From Pelecanus crispus (lineage: Eukaryota; Chordata; Aves; Pelecaniformes; Pelecanidae), in NCBI RefSeq assembly GCF_030463565.1, contig NC_134652.1, positions 15,663,397-15,727,396 on the forward strand: DNA of 64,000 bases. The letters are read 5' to 3'. A program made the position numbers and the translations under genes. Numbering within the stretch: the stretch's first letter is position 1; the number at the start of each line of letters is the position of its first letter. This document shows, piece by piece, positions 35,201 to 47,023 of the stretch. The notes beneath the pieces were generated by a model. That model did not search any database and was not told where the DNA came from. It saw only the letters and a program-made list of their open reading frames with translations.

Positions 35201-35639
35201 TGTCTGCAGGTGATTGGAGCTAGGCAGAGGGATCAAGGCTGAAACAGAATGATTCTTCCTGGAGCGTGTAAAGTAAACAATATATAACCAGGAGGAACCA
35301 GATGATTATAGGGGTGCCTGAAGTAACTCTTGCAGGGTAGAACCTTGCAAAGCCACCCATACTGTATCAGTAATAAATACCATGTAAGGCTGAGATTGCC
35401 TAGGTATTGATATCGGAAACACCAAACTTGATCATGGACATAGCAAAACTGAGACCAATGGGGAAGAAGTAATCGGGGTGGGTTTTGTATTTGGGAGGAG
35501 ACTGGCTGGAGGAAGGGAGGGATGGGCATGGCAAAAAAGTGAATCCTGAAATGAGAGAATAAGGCATAAAATGAGATGAAAGAATGAAAGAGGGTGGGAT
35601 CAGCTGACCACCCGAGTGCAGACATCTACAGATGGTAGT

Positions 35640-36600
35640 GAAGCCTGAGGACCCAAACCCACAAGGATGCTGGAGTGATGTTCCTTGGATAACCTGCTGA
35701 ACTCTGTGTCAGGTCTATGTTGGAAAGACTTGGTGTGGGAGGGCAGAGCGAGCAGTGGTAGGCTTGCACCCTTGTACTAAGTGGTGTGGGAGGGAAGGGT
35801 GACACACCTGTAACTTGATAGCGGTCATGTGTGGCTCATAAAACTTGATTAGTAGCTTCATAGTTGTGTGCAAAATGATATAAATAATCATGAGGTACTA
35901 GTGGTGTATTAATGAGGTTATTGATCATTCAGTTGACCTATTGGTGTGATTGATAAAAGTTAGTCTCTTGAGTTGGTTGTCTCAAGACTGCAATCTGAAG
36001 GGGGACAGCTGGGCAGAAGAAGTGACAGCTGGGGGCTCGTCCAGGATCTCCCAGTTCGGAAGCTTGAGCTAACTGATACTGAGATCTTCTGTTTGAAGAA
36101 GAGGGTGTGTGGATGGAGACGATGGATATCGGATGACCTCTTGAGTGAGGGGAGGAAGGCATCTGTTTGTGCAGGCTGTGTTTGAACATGGAGGTGAGCT
36201 TTGCGGGGGGGATCCTTGGGACTGTGAACACTATAAAGTTCAGATTAAAATATGCCCGATTTAAAGAAAAGAGTAGTGTCTAGATAAAGAGCTGTCTCTG
36301 GGAAAGGGTTTAGATCAGAAAAAGGTGGCAGCTTTTGGTAGGGTAGACTGGGATCCTGAGACATGGGGCAGAGGGACTTGAACCTCAGGTGAGGGAGACC
36401 TGATGCAAAGGGTGGCTGCAGTGGTTAGTAGGAAGATGAGACTGGTGGTGCTGGGAACTTTAGCAACACAAGTTATGCCAGGGGGAAAGGAGGACATGTC
36501 AAGATAGGAGAAAGCCTGGAGGAAAAAAAGAGGGGTAGTGGGGGGGGTGTGTGTGTCCAAAATCTAGACTTTGGTGCAGCAGGTATCTCTACCCAGGGAG
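35640..36600 (+). mobile_element. endogenous gammaretrovirus-like 5' LTR end, tRNA-Pro primer-binding site and leader remnant
   Basis: Positions 36030-36047 match the 18-base primer-binding site complementary to the 3' end of proline tRNA at all but one position (A for G). This is the primer used by many gammaretroviruses. It is preceded, after a 2-base spacer, by sequence ending in CA (36026), as expected of a 5' LTR. A TATA-like ATATAAATAA lies at about 35878-35887 and a GATAAA poly(A)-like hexamer at about 35951. Downstream is a purine-rich leader. I recognise no intact gag, pol or env and no 3' LTR, so it is a broken copy. The left limit of the LTR is uncertain. Confidence 0.6.
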
Positions 36601-38939
36601 AGGCTGGAGAGGTGACGGTGTCAGGACCACCTTGGCAGCAGACAGGGGTGGTTTCCAGAGCCCTGCCCGCTGATGCGGTGACCCTGCGGTAACACTCACC
36701 ATGTTTTATTCTTGGCAGTGCAGCTGTTTCAGACCTGCTGTGTTATCCAGCAGCTGCAGTGAGAGTAGGAGGAGTGGCGGCTCCAAACCTCTCTGTCAGC
36801 AGCAAGTTGCATTTTCACTGCTATTTGAGCAGAGTTATGCAAGGGGGTGGTTTTTACATTGTCAGAGTCAAGTAAAGACTTGCTCTCTGATGACTAGGGC
36901 TTTTCCTGGTGTTTTGACCTCATACAGAGTCTGGGCTTTGCACAGACCTCAGAAATAAATCCCAGACTCGTACCAGATTTCAGTGCTTTCTGGGAATGCT
37001 GCTTTGAATAGCTAAACCAGATCTACTCCCTCTTCAAAGGGCCTATGAAAGGGGTGGCTGACTGTAATACGCATTAGCTGCTATTTCCGCAGTTACTGGT
37101 GCCAGCTGGAGCTCTTTTCTTTGTGGCGCAATTGTACAAAACTATCTGGATTGCTGAGTTTTTCCTGCTCCTACTAATAATATGTCGCACTTCTCTCTCT
37201 CTCAAACCCTTTCCACCTTGTAGCTTTACTGCTCTTTGGGGAGTCATTAAACTTTCATTCAAAGTACCCACTCTTCTCTGCAAAGCCCTTTTCTTCCTCA
37301 TGGGCTGTTTTCAAGCTGCTTTCAGTATCGGTTATCTTCCTTTACATGTTACCACTAGACAGCACAAGGGAGCGTGGCAAATAGCCTCACCCCTTTTCTG
37401 AGAAGCAGAGGCTGTGTGTTGTCCTGCCTCACCAAACTTTCCATCTAGAAATATCCGAGAGGAATGGTGTAAGGAGACACTGGTGTGTAACAGCTGCCCA
37501 GCTCCCGGTACGCAGTGCCAGCTCTGTCTGCAGGAAGCAGGTTATTGCTACATGCACCGTGGCTTTACAGAAAATGAATTGCATGCAGAAATCTGTGACC
37601 ATGGTGGCACTCAGGGCTCAAGTCTGAAGCAGACTGCTCCTGCTGAGCTGGCCCGCTGCGCTGCCTGAGCGTGGGAGCCTGGCAGGCTGCTGCCCTTGTC
37701 CAGGCTGTGCTCTGTGCCGCCGGAGAAGCCAGAGGGGTGCAGTGGGTGTGCAGCAGCAGGGCAGAAATGGCCCCACTTCATCTCAGCCCACGACATAGCA
37801 TCTTTCTCCCTTTCTAGATCCTATGAGAGCTTCTCTCTTCCAAGAAGTCAGCCCTCCCTTCAGGCTGTGCTGGGCTCTGCCTGGCAATTGGGAGGCAAGA
37901 CCTGTTCCCTGCAGCCCTGGTTTGTACTGCTGTTAATCCTACTGCCTTGTGGCACCTTCTTGTACTGGGCATGATGTAGTAACCTCTTGCTGAAGGATTT
38001 AATACTCCTTGGAGTGCTTTGCTGGGACAGTGTAGGTTCGCTTTTCTCTTGGAGAGTGCAGCAAACACCTGTGGTGCTGTTTCACCTGGGGGAGATAACA
38101 AAATCTGGAAGTGCTTCCATGCTTAAGCAGCACTAGTGTGGGGATCTGCTCCCCTAGATAAATTTAAGGCTTGAAAAGACCCAGCTTGTAACGAGCTATT
38201 GCACTTTCCTCGAATTCCTGTGTTGCTGCCAGGCGCGTCTGGCTGAGCAAAAGCATCCCCTTTAGGAAGGCAGCCAAGGTCCTCTGTCCTAAGGATCAGT
38301 AACTGGTGGCAGAGGATCAAAGCTATCGTGTTGTGCTGCATGGCTTTCTCTGCCACTCTCCTACCTGCCCAAGAAGTATTTCAGAGTCTTCTCCTTGGTG
38401 AGGTTTTTCTTAAAAGACCTTGAACAGAGCACGATCTTAGTTGGCAATAGGGGGGATGGAAGTGAGAAGGAGAAAAAGAAACCTCTTTGTTGTGATCGTC
38501 TCCCATGCGCTATTTCCAGCTACTAGGATGCTGGATAAGTGTGTAGGACTCTGACACCAGACCTGTGGAAGACAAACCTTAGCTAGCTGAGCACATTCAG
38601 TTCAGTTTTAACCTTTCACTTCCAGGGCAGTCCTTGAAGTTTTGGGTTTTTTTCAAAGGGAGGCCTTTGCCAAAGCTTTGTCAGATGGCAACAATTTTGC
38701 AGAGTCTGCTTAAAATGGGGAGGCTAACTGGAAATAACTCATGACTTCTTCATCCCCTTGGTTAGGGGAAAATGTTGCTTTTGCAGTATTTATCCCTGTA
38801 CTCTTGGGAGTTGCTACAGAGCAATGGCAGCAGATCTGTGGTTTTTGTGGGGTGGGGAGGAGGACAGGGCAGGAAGAAAGAAAGAAGAGTCTGAAGGTTT
38901 GGGTGCTGGAACAGTGCAGAGGAAAAGGTAGCTAGGTGA

Positions 38940-38995
38940 GATCATAGAATGGTTTAGGTTGGAAGGGTCCTTAAAGATCATCTACTTCCACCCAT
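38940..38995 (-). mobile_element. CR1 LINE tail, about 55 bp, antisense
   Basis: ATCATAGAATGGTTTAGGTT followed by GGAAGGGTCCTTAAAGATCA and TCTACTTCCACCC is the reverse complement of a CR1 3' terminus. It is a severely 5'-truncated copy. Confidence 0.8.
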
Positions 38996-40283
38996 TCTCT
39001 TTGTTTGGGAGCTGATCACAGGGCAATGGCATGAGAAAAAAATAGTCTTGGTCAAGATACTTGTATGAAGTTTCACATGTTGGGGTACTGTGGCACACCT
39101 TGTATGTTGGTCTGTGCCCATGCTACAGTCAGGCTCACTTTAATCTTCTCCTAGAGACTGTGCAGTCTCACATGGACTCAAATATTTACATCTTCCTCTG
39201 TCTTCTGCAGCTCACAGTGGCTTTTGTGCTTCATGACTACCTAAACAGAAAGCTCCCCAAATTCAAAGCTAGCTTGGGTAACAGTAAAGCTCTACTGCCC
39301 TGAGACATGTCCAGCAAAACCATGGTCTTCTGTAATGCTAGGAAGTAATTTCTGCTGCTTTAGATACTAGAAAAGCCCCACCAGCCTTGGGTGTTTCTGT
39401 ATTAACTAGTGGTGGTTTCATCACCTGTAGTAACTGTAATAGAGTGGTGAAACAACATCTTCTCTGTACTTGAGCTATCAGGTGTACTCTCTAGCTTTGT
39501 ATTGCAAACATTGCTCGATTGCTCCATAGCAACTCTGTCTGGGTCGGCTGGCACTGAAGCACTCTGCTCAGCAGATCAGGTATTTTGGGAGCTGTGGTGT
39601 CGGTCTCCTTGACCTGCACCAAGATGTGTGAGGAGGGAGAGGCCCTGCCAGATGGCTGGGCAGTGGGTGAGGGAATTGCTGGAGTCAGCTCTGGCAAGCC
39701 TGGGAAGAGTCTGAAGTATCATGTTCTCACCAAGCAGAGATTACAATCTCATTTCAGCTGGCTGTGACCTTCTTAGGACTTTTCTTTCCTTTTTTTTTTT
39801 TTGTGGCTGGCTTCTTATTCAGCTCCAGCCAAGCAGGGTTGAACCCTTTTCCAGCAAGGTCAAAATTGCTGGAAAGGCTTGAAGGGAGAGGTTGCCTTGT
39901 CTCTTGCTGTGGCCTTTCTTGCTGGGTTGGTCCCTTGTTGCTCCTTGCTGACAACCACAGCTCCCAGTGCCCTGGGAAGGCTTGGCTCCCAGGCACAGAC
40001 AGCATGGTGCCTGCCCATCCACCCTTTCAGTCTGTGCCGCCAAGGAGCTGGTGTATATTGATGCCTGTTTGTGGCTCCTGGGACCATGGAGCCATTTAGC
40101 AGAGCTCAGCTTGAACTTTAAGGACTGTTTTGCCCTTTCCTGCTCAGGACATCCAGGTGCCAGGCAATGGATATGGTGATTTTTCCCAAGGCATAGCAGA
40201 ACTTGAAATTGGAGCAAGGGAAGAAAGTGGATGGTAGCCTGAAGAGACAGGTCAGCCAGGATCCCCTCTCCCATTCTGGTCCT

Positions 40284-40342
40284 ACATCTAACAGCCTCCA
40301 GCTCCTGAAAAGCAGGGGAGAGAGCTGGAGGCTGTTAGATGT
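40284..40342. repeat. perfect 21-bp inverted repeat with 17-base loop
   Basis: The left arm 40284-40304 and the right arm 40322-40342 are exact reverse complements over 21 bases, separated by 40305-40321. The arms begin ACATCTAACAG and end in TGTTAGATGT. Complementarity stops abruptly on both sides. Confidence 0.95.
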
Positions 40343-42749
40343 TTACTTCCAAAGCCAGGGCAGCCTCTGGCTGCTGGCACTGGAGAAACAAGGAAAGCAG
40401 GAGCAGGTAAAGAGGAAGGGGAGGAGAGATTGAATGGAGGTTGGACCCTTTCCTCAAGGGGTACCACTAGGTAATGTTGGTGTTTGGGGATTTTTTTTTT
40501 AATGCATCTGGCTTTTGATGCCTTCTGGCCATCAGGTGGCCTAACAAAAGATCACCCTCTTGGCAAATCCTGTTTTCCCTGAAGCACTAACTGCTTTCAC
40601 TTCCCAGAGAGCATGGGACAGCGTCAGGCAAGCTGGTACTGGCTTTCTCAAAGCCTTCTCTCCTTCTGTACAGATGGATTTGTCACACCCTAGCTCAGCC
40701 CTGCAGAGTCTAGCAGGGCTTTGCTCCAGCTGTGGTCTCTCAAAATCTGCCTCTGGAAGCTGGAGCAGCCTGAAGGTCAATATGAACAGGCACTGGTGTA
40801 ATGGTGGGGTAAACCATGTTGTCAGCCCCTGGGAGCACAGGGCTGCAGCTCTGGAGGGGCAGGGCAGGAGCCTTGTGCCTTCTGCATACAGAATGTTGCT
40901 GCAGCACGCCCAATGATTCAGAACAGTGCTGTGCCCTGCAAGCTGGGAGATGGGATTTGGGCCCCTGTTCTTGCCAAGGTAAGCCTGAGCTGGGGCAGTC
41001 CTGAGGGCTCTGGTGCTCAGGCACACACTGGGCAGCAGGCAGGGGCAGGGCAGCGCCAGGCAGCTGTGTGGTGGAGCCCAGGAAAAGTAAAACCAGGCAG
41101 ACCCCCACCCACTGAGCCAAGGCTTGCCCTGGCAGTTTGCAAACTTCCTCCAGGGCTGTGAAGTATTGTCTACACTGTGTTGGCTGTCACCACCCTCCTC
41201 CCGGGTGATCTGCTTCCAGGGAAATGTCTTCACTTCTGTGGTCAGGCATGTGACAATGCTGCCCTGAAGCCTTCCCAGCCCTGCTTAATCCTCATCTCAT
41301 TCCCCCTCTTGTATCTTCAGTTTGCTTCCTCTTGCAGGCCATCCTCTCTGGCTGAGCCACCAGCTTGTTCCCCTTATTTTCCAGTGCAACATCAAAACAA
41401 CTAGTAGCTGTGCTCAGGCTGCCTCAGTACCAAAACCTGAGCGATTTAGATGGCCTGTTACCCCCTTCTCCCCCCAGCTGCTGGGAAGGTTGCAGGAGCA
41501 CTGATGCTGCCAGCTGAAATGCAGGGTGCTGCAGTGGCTGGTAGATGGAACATTTGTAGTTTTTTGAGCAAGAGCTGGTCATCAACTAGCCGAGATAATA
41601 GCTGAGGTAACAGCTTCCTCAGGGCTGTCCCAGACTGGCACGCAGTGGCACGCTGTGATCCAGCAGGATGGGTAAGCTGGGCTTTCTTTGTTTTGCCCAA
41701 TGGATGTGATGGCTATGTGGTCTTTCTGCAAATGATGGATCTATGGACCTGATCCTCTGGATCTCAGTAGGGATGCAGGTTTGAACCGGATTAAAAGAGG
41801 CACTGAGACTGGATTTTTTTGAGACCATTTATTCCATTTACCCACCTTATGCTGCCATTGACATACAATACTCTTCTGGATTTTTGTGGTGGTTCTGAGT
41901 AAATTAGGCAGGCAATGTGTTTGGAAACTAGCTAATAGTCTCACTTCAATAAAGGTCTAATGAAGTGTGCTTCAGCAGGGTGCAGTGGAGCACCTTGCTG
42001 CAGGAGGCTTAGCTATAAACCTCTTCAGAGTGGTCAGGCAAACTCAGGAAGAGACGTTTAGGCGCCCTCAAGCAGAGAGGGGCACCAGCCTTGTCCTTGC
42101 CTGGTGAGTGACTGAGCTGTGCTCTGTTGTGAGCTGGGCTAAATGCAGGAAACATCACAGCGCCTGCTCTCCTCTTCCCCAACACCTGCTAGTGAGCTGG
42201 GGAGCTCTTTGTAAGGGCTTTAATGAAGTAAGTTGAGGCTTTTTGGGGTTTTGTGTGTGGTGTGTTTTTCCCCCCCCAGTCTGGGGAGGTGATGGTTATG
42301 ATGGGCTTTGGCTCCTAGACTGCAGTTCTTGTTTAAGGGTACCACCCGCTCTTGTCTAAATGAGGCTGTTCCCCTGTGCAGCAGGTAGGCTTCTAGCTGT
42401 GCACCCATGGCAAAAGCAGGCTTGAGCTAGTGCAGATTATGAACCTCAAGGGACAGGAACAACTTGTGCTGGTTGAAAAAAGAAAAACCTCCATTGTGTA
42501 GTACCCAGTCCTGCTTGTGGCAGGCAGGTTCTTAGGGGACTGCCAAATTTCCTGTTAGGCTGGAGGAAAGCACTGGACTGAGGGAGGAGTTTCATCTTAC
42601 CTTCTTGGTCAACACCTCTGTGAGAGGCAGCTGTAGTTAAGGCTGAAGCAAAAAAAGAGGCTACAGGGTCTGAACTCTCTGGAAAAAAGAAACCTTGCTG
42701 CCTTTAGTTCTGTGCATGGTCTTTTCCTGTCTCTGGTAGCAAACTTTTT

Positions 42750-42769
42750 AAAAAAAAAAAAAAAAAAAA
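42750..42769 (+). repeat. A-homopolymer
   Basis: A run of 20 A with no adjacent retroelement that I recognise. Confidence 0.9.
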
Positions 42770-43573
42770 CCATGCTGTGTACAGCTTCCCTTCCTGTCCT
42801 GGGGGAGAGGACAATGAGTCATGGGAGGACATTGCTTAATGCCCTGGAGGGTGCTTGGATTATCTGGCAAGGGCAGGCTAGGAACAAACTCAGCTGTGGA
42901 TCAGTTGCTCAAGGTAAATGCACGCTTAAATGTGAGTGATAGCTGGTGAGACCAAAACCAGATGCCTTTACATGAGAACTTGTCTGAGGAAATCTATTTT
43001 CTGGATTTTGCTCTAGAAACAAGCAATCAAGAGCTCTGCCTACTATTTATCAGAATAAAAGCAGGGCTCTGGGAGGATGGGGAGAGAGTCAAGGACAGTT
43101 GAAGATTGATGTTGGTGGGGTTTTTTTTTTGTCTGGGCAGGATGGCAGCTGATATGATTGCGGCTGGGCTGTGTCCTCTTTCTTCTCTTTGCCTGTTTGC
43201 TTTATTTTTGAACTTCTTTCATTTGTGCTTGCCTTCCCCATTTTTATGCATGTTCAAGGGTCTCCAGCTTCTTGCAGTCTGTCTTGCTGCCTCCAAGCAG
43301 TGCAAAACCATGTTATGAGGATGTGAGGCCATCTCTTCTGCCCTCACTGGTTTTTATGCCAGCTTGTTCCCATCCTTGTAACTCTGAGATCTGGGTGGGT
43401 TAAATGATGAGTCTTGCTGAGCAGCTAACAGGCAGTTGTTGGCAGTGTGGCTCTGCTTGTTCTTGGTATGTTACTGCCCCTGCAAGCTGCACATGCAGGG
43501 AGCTCCTTTTGTTAATTAGTTGGTATACTTACAGTGCTAGGTGTATCTCCTTATTCAGCCTGGTTCTGGAACA

Positions 43574-43581
43574 TATATAAA
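43574..43581 (+). promoter_or_regulatory. TATA-box-like element upstream of the C10orf95-like frame
   Basis: TATATAAA lies 110 bases before the start codon. It could drive a local, unspliced transcript. It competes with the alternative that position 43621 is the start of an exon, since a strong polypyrimidine-CAG acceptor (TCTTCCCCTCCTGTCTTCACAG region, AG at 43619-43620) follows. The sequence does not settle this. Confidence 0.35.
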
Positions 43582-43683
43582 CCAATGTAAATTGTTTCTC
43601 TTCCCCTCCTGTCTTCACAGCTTTTGACAGTCAGCAACTGCTCTGGAGAAATGTCCCCTGCGTAAAACTCCAGTTCCTGTACC

Positions 43684-44358
43684 ATGTACCAGTCTGGCTT
43701 TGTGCCACGGGAGTATCACCCAACTGTGATCCCACCTTCTGCCTACACCTACCCACCACTGCGGACTGGGAGAGCAGAAGACATGACCAGTTCCATGATG
43801 CTCCCTCCCATCCACATGCACAACTTCTACAGCCGACCCATCACCTTTGTGGTGGACCGGAATGGCTATCCTGACTATACGGGAGGTCAGGTGGAGTATC
43901 ATCATCTCTACAGTGCCTCCAATCCCTACTTCCATCCATACTACACCTGGCACTTCCCTCCCATGGTCCCCATCCCTGTCTACAATCCCTATGCAAACTA
44001 CAATCCCTATGCTGCCTACCAGAGGTCAGATCAGTATCGAGATGTGTGGCCAGAAGGCTTCACAATGAGAGGGGAGCTTCAATGGGGGAAGCTCAGAAAG
44101 GTGTTTGGACCAAGGAAAGAGCTCCCAGAATTTGTGGAGGATGATCTCCGGAGGGTTTATGGCACATACCCACGGACCAACGTCTCTATAACCTACCGGA
44201 AAGGGGAGTTCTTGGTCAAGGGAGACCCCAAGGTAGGAGAGCAGGAGTATGCAGTGGAAAAAAAAGTCATCCAGCAGGCTGTGACCCCCAGTGCCAGCGA
44301 GGCAGATGACAGCAGTGAGGACCGGAACCGTAAGAAGAAAAAGAAACTAAGACATTGA
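43684..44358 (+). CDS. C10orf95-like uncharacterised Tyr/Pro-rich protein, single coding exon
   Basis: An intact 224-residue frame begins MYQSGFVPREYHP and ends NRKKKKKLRH. The N-terminal half is rich in Tyr, Pro and His, with a near-repeat NPYANYNPYAAY around residue 105. A central block (GELQWGKLRKVFGPRKELPE, about 131-150) is charged. The last 30 residues are acidic then Lys-rich, like a nuclear-localisation or nucleic-acid-binding tail. There is no signal peptide or membrane span. I know no domain for it. In human, the gene divergent from MFSD13A at this position is C10orf95, so I infer orthology from synteny and orientation only. The start is chosen as the first in-frame ATG after an acceptor at 43620. 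A four-codon upstream frame (43651-43665) precedes it. The frame's length, its low hydrophobicity and the position of the splice site argue that it is real. Confidence 0.85.
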   Translation: MYQSGFVPREYHPTVIPPSAYTYPPLRTGRAEDMTSSMMLPPIHMHNFYSRPITFVVDRNGYPDYTGGQVEYHHLYSASNPYFHPYYTWHFPPMVPIPVYNPYANYNPYAAYQRSDQYRDVWPEGFTMRGELQWGKLRKVFGPRKELPEFVEDDLRRVYGTYPRTNVSITYRKGEFLVKGDPKVGEQEYAVEKKVIQQAVTPSASEADDSSEDRNRKKKKKLRH

Positions 44359-45250
44359 TGTAGTCAGTTGCTTGATGGACAGACACTCCAGAGCCCTCAT
44401 GGGTGCCAGTTGACAGCTGTTCTTGGTGCAGCTGGCAAGTAGCACAAGCAATGGATGCCACCACTCCTTGTGGGCTTTTAACTGCTCACCATCCTCCACA
44501 AGCTTATGGCAGCTTTACCCTGTTTGATGCACAATCAATGCCCATCCTGTGAAGAAACCACGTGGCACTTGACTGTCTGTTGGGTCAGCTCTTTGGTCCT
44601 GGTTTTGAAATGAATGTTTGCTTTCCACTGGTTTGGTTGAGTGGTCACAGTTGGGTGAGGGGATTTCCAGACAGCAGCGCTTAATTAGATGATGAGCCTT
44701 GTCCTACCCTGTCCAAGGGAAGGTCCTGGAAGCTGGCTCCCTTCCTGGCACTCAGTTAAGGAAATCAAAGCAGGATTTCCTCTAGGCTGGGGGCAGTGCA
44801 GGTCCCAGAGGAGAGGGGAGTTCTTGAACACTGTAAACAGCAATTGTCTGCATACCTTGGCACTGCTGGTTATGACCATACCATTGTGCTTAATCACTGT
44901 GTGATGCCTGTACGCAGCACTTCCTTACACGCTGGTGGAAGATCCTGGTGTCCTGATCCTCTTACATTTGGTACCCTGGTGCTCGGTTCTCCTGGCCACG
45001 TGTCCTTGTTGAAATTGCTGCTTGAGGCCCTGCTCTGGGTTTGACTTGGCTCTGGTTGGAGGCGCTGGCTCTCCAGCAAGGTTACTGGAGTTGTGTGAAC
45101 CACAGCACTTCCACAGCTTGGTCTCTTGGAAGGGTGGACTTCAGAGACTTGTGCTGGAAACCTGGAGTGTTGTGGGGGGCTGGGTCTGACTTGCTTGCAA
45201 ACTTCTGTACCTTTTAAATGATTATAAATAATTAAAAAAAACCCCAAATG
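44359..45250 (+). other. 3' UTR of the C10orf95-like gene
   Basis: Non-coding sequence follows the TGA stop. The first good poly(A) candidate is ATTAAA at 45231-45236, followed by a T/G-rich stretch (about 45255-45275). Two AATAAA hexamers farther on (about 46785 and 46796) could mark a longer form. Confidence 0.45.
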
Positions 45251-47023
45251 CAAATGCTTGTATTTCTGGCTTTTAGCTACCTGACAGCAGTCTCCTGTGA
45301 AGAACCTGCAACCTGATCTGGTAACTTTTGGCAAAGTTGGGGGTCACTTCTGACTTGGTGCTCTTGCCCAGCTATGGTGGGTTATTCTGCTCACTCTGAT
45401 TGACAGCATCCTGCCTTGCCCCAGTTTGTTGCCTGACAGCTTGCTCTTTGGGGACCAGCAGAGAGTTTCTGAGCATACAGGAGAAAAAGGGGACCTGCTT
45501 TGTCCCCCTGTAGCCTCCCCCTGACATGCCACATGGGAGAAAAGCCTTCTAGTGCACGAGGGAACTCAATGCTCCCCATCTGCATAGGAAAGGAGAGAGC
45601 CTCTGAGGGTGAACAGGCCTGTGGTGGCTCTGAATTGCTATGAAGTCAAAGCAAGTGGATTTTTTTTAAATTAATGCAACAATTTTTGTTTGTTTAAGCA
45701 ATTGCCAGAATGTCTCAGCAACTATCTGGATTTCCCCTTCCCTAATTGGCTTCTTGGAAATGGCTTAACTCTGTTGCCAGATAAACCTGCAAGAGGGCTG
45801 AACCAGAAAAACTGCAGAAACCTCAGATCAAGCTGATGTTCCTTGGCTGCGTTGCAGGCGGTGGCTGTGGTACTTACTGAATGTGCCAGAAGAGACCTCC
45901 ACTAACAACTGGTGGCCCTTGGTTATCCAGTACATGAAAAATGTGGCCATTCCTTTCTTTTTGTAGTCTATGGCTAAGTGAACATCCTGCAAAGGTAGAG
46001 ATGTGCAGTTAGATGTCCACTGTCCTGGTCTGCAGCAGCCTTGCTGCAGCGCTGGCATCATGCTCCCTGTCCTGGTGGGCGGTGGCTTAAGCAGCGAACC
46101 CAAAGTTTGTGGACCAGATCCTTATGCAGGCAGTGTGGCACTCTGATGGGGTGCTGGAAGGAGTTTCTTTCCCCATCCTGTATAGCTGGTGCAGGGTACA
46201 GCTGGGCTGTCGGAGCTGGATGCTGCCTGCCATGGGAAGGGTGTTGGGAAGGAAGTGGTTTAGGTGAGATCCTGGAGCAGGTGCAAATCAGCTCTTCTGG
46301 GCAAGGTGAGCGGGAGCATGGGGTTTGCCCTGTGGTGATGATCAGATGCTACATAAATTACTAAGACTCACATAATTTGTCCTAAATGCCACTCCTCCAG
46401 CCAATAAATTCCTGATGGCAGCTTTGTTGGCATGTTATAGTGCAAAAGGTCCCCAAAACTCAAGGCAGGCACCCAAGGTCTCCCAGAGGTATACAATGGA
46501 TGGGGGGAAAGAGAGCCCATTGCCTCCACAAAAACTTTCTCCAAATACCTGTCCCTGCTGGGGACATCTGCAGGGCTGGCAAGGAGGGAGTGGGCACAAC
46601 CCTTAATTTTACCTGGCCTGTCCAAAGTTTTGTTTGGTTTTGCTGCCCGGACTCTGAACAGGAGACTGTTGGGCACACCCAGGCCGTTGTTCTGACAATG
46701 TGTATTTTTAGCAGAGGTTTACAGTCACATGCAGTACATCAGGAGGCAGCAACATACTTGTTTTCTGAAGTGCCGTTTTGCTTCCAAATAAAATGGAATA
46801 AAACATTTTGTAGTTTGGCTTTTTTTCCCTTGAGGAAAAGCCTGCCACAAACAGCCACTGCCTTGAGTAGCTCTCTGAATGCAGAGTTTCCCATGGTAGC
46901 CGTAACTCACCTCCATCTCTACTCTGGTCTCTTTGTGGGAGCAAAGATTTGCACATTCCTTGCAGGAACAGCTCACAGCTGCACTCTTCCTGAAGGTTTG
47001 AGGCTTATTTGCTGCCCAGCTGC

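Larger units (their letters stand above)
32451..43620 (+). other. 11-kb stretch without recognised coding sequence
   Basis: This lies between the CpG island and the C10orf95-like reading frame, and would be the first intron of that gene if its transcript starts in the island. It holds an ERV 5' end (about 35640-36600), a short reverse CR1 tail (38940-38995), a perfect inverted repeat (40284-40342), a run of 20 A (42750-42769) and a Cys-rich open frame (37414-37668) of doubtful standing. I found no RNA gene. Confidence 0.5.
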
